Shown: positions 24,373 through 33,671 of the stretch, piece after piece
How positions within the stretch are numbered: position 1 is the first letter of the stretch
Layout of the letters: each line of letters begins with the position of its first letter
Source of the DNA: Caenorhabditis remanei
Taxonomy: Eukaryota > Nematoda > Chromadorea > Rhabditida > Rhabditidae
Assembly: GCF_010183535.1 (NCBI RefSeq)
Contig: NC_071328.1
Coordinates: 7,750,001-7,814,000, forward strand
Direction of reading: 5' to 3'
Length of the DNA: 64,000 bases
Notes under the pieces: generated by a model
The model's input: the letters and a program-made list of their open reading frames with translations, nothing else
Told to the model about the DNA's origin: nothing
Database searches by the model: none
Translations under genes and position numbers: made by a program

Positions 24373-26884
24373 ATGAGCAGCAAGGAAGCACCGAAAGTTG
24401 AAGAGATTTCGGAGAAAACGAAGGAAACGAGAGATTTGATTCTCCGTAATCTTCAGGTAACCCATAAGCCATAAACTCTGTTTCCTCACTTAATCTCTAT
24501 TCTTCACAGGAATCTCTTGGAGTCGATAAACTGACAAAACAATTGGAAACTGATGGAAAAGTTGCACATGTTTATTGGGGAACTGCAACAACTGGAAAGC
24601 CACATGTTGGATATTTGGTTCCAATGAGAAAGATTGCTGACTTCCTCCAGGCTGGACTGAAAGTGACAATTCTCTTTGCTGATCTTCATGCATATCTGGA
24701 TAATATGAAAAGTTCATGGGAACTTTTGAAAAGTCGTGTTGTCTATTATGAATGTGTTATCAAGGCACTTCTTCAATCTTTGGATGTTCCGATTGAACAA
24801 TTGTACTTCAAGAAAGGAACTGAGTATCAGTTGTCAAGGTACGTGATTTGGTCATAAAGTGCAATCCATTTCCGTGCGAGTCGAGTAAAAATGCTCATCT
24901 TGTTTTCTTTTAGAGAATACACGGATGATGTCCTCCGTCTCAGTGCCCAAGTTTCTCAACGCGATGCTCTCAAAGCTGGTGCAGAAGTGGTGAAACAAGT
25001 ATCATCTCCGCTTTTATCTGGTCTCCTCTATCCACTTCTTCAAGCTCTCGACGAGCAATATCTGAAAGTTGATGGCCAATTTGGAGGCGTTGATCAACGA
25101 AAAATTTTCATTCTCGCCGAAGAGCAACTCCCAAAACTGAAATTAGGAAAACGCTGGCACTTGATGAATCCAATGGTTCCTGGATTGACGGGAACGAAAA
25201 TGTCAAGTTCAGAAGAGGACTCGAAGATTGATGTATTGGATGAACCAGATAGAGTACGGACTAAAATCATGGGAGCTGCTTGTTCTAGAGACCAACCTGA
25301 TAACGGTGTACTCTCATTCTATAATTTTGTTCTATTCCCAATCGTGTCACCGAACGCTATCGAAATTTCGAATCAACAATTTTTCGATTTCGAATCTTTG
25401 AAAACGGCATATTTGGACGGAAAACTCGATGAGACTTCCCTGAAAAAATTCCTCGCCGACTTCTTGGTGAAACTTTTGGAGAAAGTTAGAACCAGATGTG
25501 ATAATGACGTTGTGAAAGATGCCAAAGAGAAGGGTTACAGTACTGTTGAAGATGTCGTCTCCGAAGCTCTAAAATCCTCACCGATCCCAGAATTGAGCAC
25601 TGAACAGAAAGCTTGGAAGGACGTCCTCGGAGCCGAGCTCCTGATTCCAGACGAACTTGATCGAGTTCTTCCAACTATCAGCTCTTCCAATCCACTTAAA
25701 ATCATGTTCGTCGCTCATGGAAAAGGAAAATTCCATCTTGGATTCGTGGCACCTCTTCTGAAGATCAAGTCACTCCACGATTCTGGAGTCCCTGTGAAAG
25801 GAACCATTCTTGTGTCCGATATTGAAGCGTTTCTGGATAACGAAAAAGTCTCATGGGGAGCGATTGAAGCGAGAGGAATTTACTATCGAGAGATGTTCCT
25901 GTCATTGATCAAACGTCTGAAGTTAGAAGATATTATCGAAGTGAAAATTGCTGCGGAACACGAGAAATACTTTGATAAGTAAGTTGATAAATGGTAGATT
26001 AACAGAGACTGACAGTCAGTTAAAGAATCAAACTGTTAGACTTCCAAAAAAAAATCTAGTTGATCGAACTCTCATTTTCAGAGATTACGTTCTGGATTTC
26101 TACAAAATGGCATCAGCAGTGACGCGTGACGAAACAACAATCTGTGAAGGAAGTGCTCTTTCAGGAAATCTTGTTCCTCTTATTTATTCTCTAAATGCTC
26201 ACATTCATCGTCCGGATCTTCTGATCGTTGGAAATGATTCTACCGTATTTGCTGATTTGTCGGCTCGACTTCTTCGTTATTTCGGATATTCTGCTATCTC
26301 TCATTTAGCTATTCCAACGGTTCCAGGATGCAATGGACAAAAAATGAGCTGTTCTGTTCTGGATTTCTTATTGGATCCACTGGATACACCGAAGCAGACA
26401 AAGACAAAGATTGCAAGGTAATTTACTTCTCTTTCCACTCGAACTCAATTCAAAATTTGCAGAAGTTTCTGCGAACCGGGAAATCTTGATGGAAACGTTG
26501 CAATGCAGCTTGCCGAGCTCATTGTCTTCCCACTTCTCAACGGATCTTGCTTGAATATTCCACGTTCCGCTGATAACGGTGGGGATGTGTCAGTATCAAA
26601 CTACAGAGAACTGGAGCATGAGTTTGTCACTGGTACCAATCCAGAGTTCCCACTTCATCCCGGTGATTTGAAAAATGCCGTCGTTGGAGTTATTAATGGG
26701 TAAGTGAATGGATGAGATCCACTATCAACTAGGAACTGATCCATCAAAGCTTAAATGATCAACATTAATAAGTATAATACTGTTTTCCAGACTTTTCGAT
26801 GGAGTTCGTGCAGATTTCGCTGATAAAACTCGGGAGAAATTGGTCAAAGATGCTTTTATGGCTTCGAAGGGAAAGAAGAAATAG
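24373..26884 (+). CDS. yars-1: Tyrosyl-tRNA synthetase with two fused catalytic-type domains
   Basis: Cytoplasmic-type TyrRS. Six exons (24373-24456, 24510-24838, 24914-25978, 26082-26417, 26463-26699, 26791-26884) give 714 residues, much longer than a single eukaryotic TyrRS core. The first half (about residues 40-360) has a HIGH-like KPHVGY, the tyrosine pocket [20 protein letters not shown] and a perfect KMSSS (about 233-237). The second half (about 385-714) repeats the fold with KFHLGF and KMSCS (about 580-584). Its pocket reads [20 protein letters not shown], so the Tyr/Gln/Asp residues of the first copy are gone. There is no EMAP-II-like tail as in vertebrate TyrRS. The likely arrangement is an intramolecular pseudo-dimer with one active site. 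The gene symbol is from memory. It follows mars-2 by 286 bases. AATAAA is at 27013-27018. Confidence 0.92.
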
Positions 26885-27194
26885 TTCACTGAATTAAATT
26901 ATTACATTTTTTGGTTCTTTTTGTTTTTATTTCATTTAATTAAGCTTATACCGCTCGTCTATCAAGTTATTTATGTTTGCAAAAGATCTTTTGGTGGTTT
27001 TTATTGTCCCTAAATAAAATTATTCCGGATAAAAGTATTGCTGAGGTCAGATAATTTTATTGAATTGTTCTCAAAATACAACAAAACGAAGAGAAATTCC
27101 AGAAAAGAAAACAGTTAAGAAAAAAGGCATAAAACAGGATAAGATATTATTGTAGATCATAGAACCTGTATCTTTGGTTAGAGGTTTCAAATAG
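26885..27194. other. Convergent 3' ends of TyrRS and npp-4
   Basis: 310 bases between tail-to-tail genes. AATAAA on the plus strand (27013-27018) and AATAAA on the minus strand (27061-27056) are only about 40 bases apart, so the two transcripts end almost back to back. Confidence 0.7.
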
Positions 27195-29135
27195 TTACTT
27201 TTTCGAACTGAAGAGAACTCCACATGAATTGTTGCCGACTGTTGATGCGAATGGTGTAGTCGTTGCTGGTTTCGCACCGAATAGAGAACTTGTTGTAGCA
27301 GTTGTTCCAGTTGTTGGTGCTGTGGTGGTAGCAGACCCGAAAAGAGATCCTCCTGAGAAAGCTGGTTTTGTTGCAGTTGAACCGAACAATGATGAGCCAC
27401 CTGAGTTATATATTTTGGAACTTGAGATAAACCAAAGCTTCGACAAAGATATCAGCTAAACCTCTCAAAACTAACCTGTGTTTCCGAATAAGCTGGTTCC
27501 CGTAGATAGCCCGAGACCTCCAACAGCTGGTGCAACAGCGGGTGCAGGTGCCCTCAGTGCACTTCCAATGATAGCAAGACTAGATTGTGATGGGAAGAAT
27601 TCGGCACCTTCACTGATGGCTGATACAGGATCAGCATGATTAACAGTTGTATTCCACTTTCTCAATTGAGTATATCCTTGTTCAATCAAAAGATCACGAA
27701 CTTCTTCAATATCTCTTCCGAGCGCTTCAACATCATAAGTTCCATTAGAGACAACTGTATCACACTTCATGAATTCCTCAACTAGTTCCTCAAAAGTAAG
27801 ATGTGGTTCTCCTTTTAAAAGTTTCTCGAATCGAGTACGCATTTTGTTGACACGTGTTTGAAGAGCTCGAATTTCTGAATCGTACCCTTGAATTCGTTCT
27901 CCAAGATGCCTGAAATTAAGCTGATTTAAAACATTTTAATTATCTACAATGTGTTTAATTCGGGTGAGAATCTTTGATAACGAACTTTTTGATGAGCTCC
28001 GCGTGCATTGACTGATTGGCTGTACTAGATTGATCCTGTACTCGTCTCGCAGTATCTGCCAAATGCTTATCGTGTGCAACCAATTTCGCCACATCATGAG
28101 ATGAGATAGTAGCAGTGCATACATCTCTTTTGACTTCATTAATCCACCCACGTGTTTTATCAATCATTTCGTCAATTGATACACTATCAACAGCCATATT
28201 CTCGGTTTCTTCCATCAATTCTCGATTCTTCTTCAATTTTTCTTCGATAAGTGGAATCATATCACGGATTAATGTTTGTGTTTGCTGCCATTCACTGTCT
28301 TTTGTTGTATCTTTATCGCCAGTCCCAGATAGAGATGATGTTGTGGCTCCAGTTGTATTTGTGCTACCGCTACTGCTCTGTTGCTGAATTCCTCCAAGTC
28401 CCACTGAAACAGAAAAATTGAAATCAGTTTTTATAGGGGAAAAATCGGATAATTTCAGCCGGGAGAGAACTGAATGGCTATCTCGATTTAAACTCACAAA
28501 TTGTGTTTGAAGCTGGTGGTGCGCCGAAAGACGTAGTTGTCGGAGCAGCCGATGTTGTTGTAGATCCGAACAGTCCACCACCGAGTCTAAAAGTAATTAC
28601 AGTGAGAATTGAAGAAAAATAAAATTTCTATATTATAGATATTATTGCTATTGTTTGTGTATCTACGTCCATAAATAATTACTCACGTTGCGGCACCTGT
28701 AGTGGATGGTTTGGTACCGAACAGTCCTCCACCAGTGGCCGCGGGCGCTGCAGTTGTTGAACCAAAAAGCCCTCCCCCGGTGGTTGCAGGTGCTGTAGAT
28801 GTCGAACCAAAAAGTCCTCCAGAAGCCGATGTAGCTGTAGTCGTCGATGTGGAACCAAATAGTCCTCCCGACGCTGGAGCTGTAGTTGTAGTCGTTGAAC
28901 CGAAAAGTCCTCCTGTAGCTTGTGTTGTTGTGGCGGCTGGCTTGCTTCCGAATAGACCTCCTCCAGCTGTAGAAGTTGTTGTTGTGGATCCGAATAGTGG
29001 TACGGTAGATGTCGTTGTGGCTGCTGCTGGAGCTGCTCCAAATAGACTTCCTCCCGTGGGTTTTGAAGCTGTTGATGTTCCGAAAAGTGGTGTTGTACTG
29101 CTTGCAGCAGGTGTATTAGATCCAAAAAGAGACAT
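27195..29135 (-). CDS. npp-4: FG nucleoporin of the central channel (Nup58/Nup45-like)
   Basis: Nuclear pore component of the Nup62-54-58 channel complex. Five exons (29135-28687, 28586-28498, 28403-27986, 27909-27476, 27400-27195) give 531 residues. The first exon is almost all FG repeats, with units such as GGLFGS and PLFGS separated by Ser/Thr/Ala-rich linkers. The middle exons (about 28330-27500) are non-FG and predicted coiled coil, with WQQTQTLIRDMIPLIEEKLK and a second helix after KHLADTARRVQDQ. A short FG tail (SSLFG, SLFGA) ends in FSSKK. This order (FG, coiled coil, FG) is that of Nup58/45. The symbol is recalled from synteny (C. elegans Y54E5A.4), so it is less certain than the family. 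Confidence 0.85.
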
Positions 29136-29700
29136 CTGAATACAAATGAGAATAAATAGATGAAACTTAAAGAGTGTAAAAGAGCTAAGAAGAAGGCAAA
29201 TCGATAATAGAGGTGCAAATGAGATGTGTGTGTGTGTGTGGGACAGTAGGGATGTATGTGACAGTATGAACCAAGAAGACAGAAGACGTGAAACAACAAC
29301 AGTAGAGCGCGAATGTATGCCAAACGCGGAAATGGAGCACTAAATGAACATCCTTCTTTTGAGAATATGAAAACAAGAAATATTATTTGAGTGAAGATAA
29401 CAGATTAGTTCAGAGTAGCTTCTCTTCTTTTTTCTTTCGGTTATCTCAAAAACCCGAAAAAGCTATCAGATTAAAAGTGAAACTGTGAGTATAAATTTGA
29501 AAGTCCAAATACTAGGAAGAGAAGGTTTACTCTTTACCAAGAAAAGTCCCAGAAATTCAATAAAAACAAACGGTTTATGAATAGAAAAACTACTGAATGA
29601 CGACAAAATGAATGGGAGACACAAATAAGAACGGGTGAACAAGAACAAGTAACAGTGAAAAAAAGAAATGAGTGTGGAACAAAATATTGGGAACGAGATA
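29136..29700 (-). other. npp-4 upstream region
   Basis: 565 bases between the npp-4 start and the stop of the PBDC1 homologue. It carries a (TG)n run at 29226-29240. The remaining sequence is AT-rich, and no gene is seen. Confidence 0.5.
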
Positions 29701-30282
29701 TCATTGTTGAGAAGCAGCGGCTGTTTTGTAGGCTTCTGTATAGGCGGCCTTGTTCCTTTCGTTCACACCTTCAACGTTTCTTGCCATTTCGACTGCCAGG
29801 AAGATGATCTAAAACAAGAGAACATTTGAAAAGATAGTTTCTTTTTCTGTTTATTTTCTGCTGGTAGCCTGTTTTGCTCTAATGTTACTACTATATTCAC
29901 TCACTCTTGGAACAACCACAGTATTATCCGGACTGTACGGTTTGGCTGCGTGACATCTCATAAGCGTTCCCATTGAATAGTCTTCGACGATATCCTTGAA
30001 CTGTTCACAATATTCTCGCCACGTCTCCTTCGCTCCACCATCCTTCAACAAACTCGCCGTGACTTCTTCAACATCCAAATCTGGGAACGATTTACGGAAT
30101 GCCGGGAGAATTATGTCTTGATGTTTGTTCAAGCGGAGTACTCGTGTATCACATCTCATTATCAGATTCATGTGAATTTCAGATCGTTCACCCGCTTTGA
30201 TTGCCCAAGCCATTTCAATCGATTCGTCATTGACGTACTTGTCCGCATCTCCATAGTCGACTTCTGTATCCATTCCAGTCAT
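29701..30282 (-). CDS. PBDC1-family protein
   Basis: Small conserved eukaryotic protein of the PBDC1 (polysaccharide biosynthesis domain-containing 1) family, whose molecular role is poorly defined. The large exon (30282-29905) and a second exon (29808-29701) give about 160 residues. Recognisable family blocks are EMAWAIKAGERSEIHMNLI, then WREYCEQFKDIVEDYSMGTL, and after the splice FLAVEMARNVEGVNE. These match the human pattern WAVKA..EVYYNLI, FKGIVEDFNYGTLLR and IEIARNREG by recall. I chose the ATG at 30282 (MTGMDTEVDYGDAD). A second ATG nine bases later is equally possible. No signal peptide or membrane segment. Confidence 0.85.
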
Positions 30283-30639
30283 TTTTTTACCTGTAACAAA
30301 GAAATTGATCAGAAAATTTAACGTTTGTATATACTTCTTCATCATAAAAATATTTGATATAAGCAAATAAAGTATGGACACAGAAGAAATATAACTTAAA
30401 CGGCGAAAATCGTTTAAGAATTAAATAAATATCTTAGAATTGACTAATGGGAGAATAATTGAAACACTTCATGCAATATCTTTATTTTTTCTATCTAACC
30501 TATCAGAAAATTCTGGAAAACTCTGAAAATTAGTCAAAAAAGGCCCGAAAAAATTCGAATGCTGAAGCTCCACCCCTTTTTGCAACTGCGGCGCGTCTCT
30601 TAGCAAGCCTGCCGCGTGTGAAAGAGTTTTTTGGGGGCC

Positions 30640-30790
30640 CCACGAAAATCGGGGAGAGACTTTCAATCGGGGAACGAAAATCGGGGAAAACAACTACGGT
30701 TTGGAAACTGCGCCGCAAATTTGCGTTCGTCTGTGCACACTTTCCCCGATTTTCGTTCCCCGATTAAAAGTCTCTCCCCGATTTTCGTGG
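30640..30790. repeat. Inverted repeat with GAAAATCGGGG motifs
   Basis: Arms of about 50 bases carry CACGAAAATCGGGGAGAGAC and AACGAAAATCGGGGAAA. Their reverse complements follow after a centre that contains CTGTGCACAC. A diverged copy of the left arm and centre lies at about 63504-63612, so this is a dispersed family. Confidence 0.8.
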
Positions 30791-30890
30791 TGCGCCGTTT
30801 TTTGACTCTGCTGATATATAAATTTCGGTGACACATGAAAAGATATTTGACAGAAGTGAATAAAGTACAGATTTTTATCTTCATCGAAAG

Positions 30891-31311
30891 TATTATCGGA
30901 ATAAAAAAGTTCCGACATTTTTTACCGACGCGCAAGAGTCGCGGTACTGGTAGATCAGAAACGCCCACTCATCATAAACATTTCTTCTGCAAAATCAGGG
31001 CACGGTTTCATTGCATTCGCGGGTGAAGTTTTGTTTAAAAATACCACTTTTTAAATAAAATTTGACCTATTTCCCTTAAAATTTCATTTCCACCATGAAG
31101 TTTGAGGAAAAAAGATCAAATTTTAAAGGAAATAGGTCAAATTTTATTTAAAAAGTGGTATTTTTAAACAAAACTTCACCCGCGAATTCAATGAAACCGT
31201 GCCCTGATTTTGCAGAAGAAATGTTTATGATGAGTGGGCGTTTCTGATCTACCAGTACCGCGACTCTTGCGCGTCGGTAAAAAATGTCGGAACTTTTTTA
31301 TTCCGATAATA
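30891..31311. mobile_element. 421-bp MITE with TA flanks
   Basis: Nearly the whole element is an inverted repeat with arms of about 190 bases: the left starts TATTATCGGAATAAAAAAGT and the right ends TTTTTTATTCCGATAATA. The outermost TA on each side is consistent with a Tc1/mariner-type TA target duplication and termini starting TTATCGG. The arms include CTGATCTACCAGTACCGCG and GGGCACGGTTTCATTG or their complements. The centre (about 31086-31117) is unpaired. There is no coding capacity, so it is non-autonomous. It sits about 110 bases 3' of the DUS2 stop. Confidence 0.88.
31297..31302 (-). terminator. Poly(A) signal of DUS2 inside the MITE terminus
   Basis: AATAAA on the minus strand lies about 118 bases after the DUS2 stop and is the only such hexamer I find between the stop and the MITE. 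It is part of the repeat's terminal sequence (CGGAATAAAAAAG). Confidence 0.55.
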
Positions 31312-31419
31312 ATAATGTCACAAAACAGCAAAAACAGTAAAGAAAAACAAATAACAAAACCAGTATCAGGGGGCGATGAAAAAGAAAAGATTGATAATGG
31401 AGATGATAAATATTGGAGA

Positions 31420-33233
31420 TTAATCTTCTTCCCAGTTTCCTTCCAGACGATTTCTAATATTCATTCCATGAAGAGCTGCTAGTGCAGCCACTTGCTCAGC
31501 CATCCGAACGTTTGGTTGACCAATTCCTGAACGGAACTTCTTTTCACCAATGGTAGCTGTTGCTATAAATCTCTTGTCGTCTCTTTTGGTCTGGAAATAG
31601 AAATTAAACATAGAAATACCAAATGTTATTGAAAGGACGTACAACTTCATACGTGGCTTTTGGTGTTTTCGTTTCTACGCAGTAATCGTGGAGGACCATC
31701 TTGGGAGTTGGTGAGAATCCGACCGAATTTTTGAGACGTTTTCTGAAATATCAAAAGTGAATCGAATGATTATTGAGTGTCGCTTTCAATTTATAATCGG
31801 AAAGGAAGGAGCAAACTAACAGTGGGAAAGACACTTCAATATTATAGACACCATCGTCATCAACTCGTGCTCTCTTTTTACTCTGCTTCTTTTTGCGATC
31901 CTCATTCCATTTCTGAAACTTCGATTATCAAAATATAACAACTAGATTAGTTTTCGTATACTTGTATTTCCGGTTTAGAATTATGACCATGCGAACTCAC
32001 ATTAAAAACCTCTTCTTTTCCAAATGCTTTACAAATCTGTAACACACTTCCAGCGGCTACCGTAGCCTTCCCACGTGGATCATGCTCCTGGTCGCTTCCA
32101 AGAATTCGTTGGACTACGTACTTTGTCATTGTATAAGATTCATCATATTGGCATGCTAATTCCAGAAAGTTCTCGATGTCTTCAAATTTATCTAGAACAC
32201 CATCTTCACGGAATATGGAAGGAGTGGAGAGAGCTTTTCGAGCAATCATTATACTGCTAGTTTCAGTTGCGGATCTCCATTTCTCAATATCTGAGAACTG
32301 CTCGATTTCACCGGAGAAACCACTGAAAATGTATCGTTAAGAATGAAAATGATAACTTTGTAAGAAGTTGAAAGAAGTACTGTAGTTTTGGGGTTATCTA
32401 CAGTTAACAGAACACTAACTCAAATTTTTAAAGTAAAAAAAATACTTACTTTGCAATAATTGGAATAGTCGTAATAGTGCGGGAAACCTCACGAATCTCT
32501 TCAATTCTACATTGATCTGGTTGTCGTTCATCTCGTCGTCTTCCATGTACTCCTAACGCTGAAACTCCGCATATCTCAATTTCTCTGACTAGTTTGAGTG
32601 TATCTTCAGGATTATCTAGCACACGAATCTTGCAGGTCACTGGTACTTTTGCAGCAGCTTTCAGAGATTTCAGAATATCAATAATCTTTTCCGTTTGGGT
32701 TAACAATGCGGCACCCATTCCACAGTGAATTGAAAAAGGTTTTGGGCAACCCATGTTTACGTCGATTCCAGCAACATCATCACCACTGAAAATGGGAAAT
32801 TGTGAAGTGAGGAATGCTCTGCACTTTAAAACTCTGTTGTATTTCTATAAATATGGGGTTTTAAAGAAAAGTTTTCGGAATTCAGTATAATACTTACACG
32901 ATTTCAGCGATTTTCGCAGCTTTTTCTCCAGAATTTGTTCCAATTTGAAGAATACACCGCCCTTTTTCTTCTGGAGCCAATCGCAAGATGATATCATCGC
33001 CATTTCGATAGTCAATTGTTCCCAGAGCATCTGAAATTCATTGATATAATAATTAAGCACAAAGTAAAAGAATTACCATTTATCACTCTGGTCGATTCAA
33101 TCAGTTTCTTATCTACAATTTCTTCTGTATAACACAAGTCTGCACCATATTTCAGACATAACAATCGTAGTGGTGTCCTTCCAGCCCGCACCATCGGGGC
33201 CAGAATCTTTTTATTACTGTACAACTCGGACAT
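31420..33233 (-). CDS. tRNA-dihydrouridine(20) synthase (DUS2) with dsRNA-binding domain
   Basis: FMN enzyme that reduces uridine 20 in the D-loop of cytosolic tRNAs. The N-terminus reads KKILAPMVRAGRTPLRLLC, the typical DUS opening. The catalytic-loop cysteine is in DVNMGCPKPFSIHCGMGAAL (about 32780-32710). CGVSALGVHGRRRDERQPDQ carries the FMN-site residues. The C-terminal third, after VDDDGVYNIEVSFP, holds a double-stranded-RNA-binding fold including YEVTKRDDKRFIATATIG and RMAEQVAALAALHGM, the arrangement of animal DUS2. It is split into about seven exons, the first being 33233-33077, and ends in NWEED. It is divergent with the RanBPM gene, whose start is only about 440 bases away. Confidence 0.92.
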
Positions 33234-33671
33234 CTGATATCGCTCAATAACTTTCTAACTTTCTAACTTTGTTAAATACTTCGATTTTTCCCTGGAAAGT
33301 ACAAAATTAGAAGTTTAATTTGCTATTCGTGATATTTCGGAGCTCATTCAAACTTCTATGAAACCGCAATGTACTCAAAAAAATTGCCAAAGTTTCCTTT
33401 TGACTTTCTTATAAAAATAAAATCAAAGTAGAGAAAATGAACGAGGGGAGACTGAAAAAACTGAATTTTAAAAATAATTCAGTACTCTGAATGCAAGCTA
33501 GCTCCATCGAGTATTGTGAAAGACACTGTACTCGGGGAGGAGACGCAGACATATGGGTGCGTTCCTCGTGCTGAATCGATCCGGAACCTGAAGCATTGCC
33601 TGAATCTGTAGATATTTCCTGTATTTTCTGCATATTATAAACTATCTGAAGCAGAGGAACAGACAGAACAG
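33234..33671. promoter_or_regulatory. Shared divergent promoter region, DUS2 / RanBPM
   Basis: 438 bases between two head-to-head genes. It must hold both promoters, or their trans-splice outrons. No specific motif can be named. A short tandem CTTTCTAA duplication lies at 33252-33267. Confidence 0.4.

Larger units (their letters stand above)
30283..31419. other. Repeat-filled spacer between PBDC1 and DUS2
   Basis: 1.1 kb intergenic stretch largely made of two inverted-repeat elements (30640-30790 and 30891-31311, described separately). The remaining sequence is AT-rich. I see no gene in it. Confidence 0.7.

Noticed and set aside
28702..29139. Long plus-strand open frame opposite npp-4
   Set aside because: It is a shadow of the FG-repeat exon. 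The Val/Pro-rich text is the complement of Gly/Thr/Phe codons.
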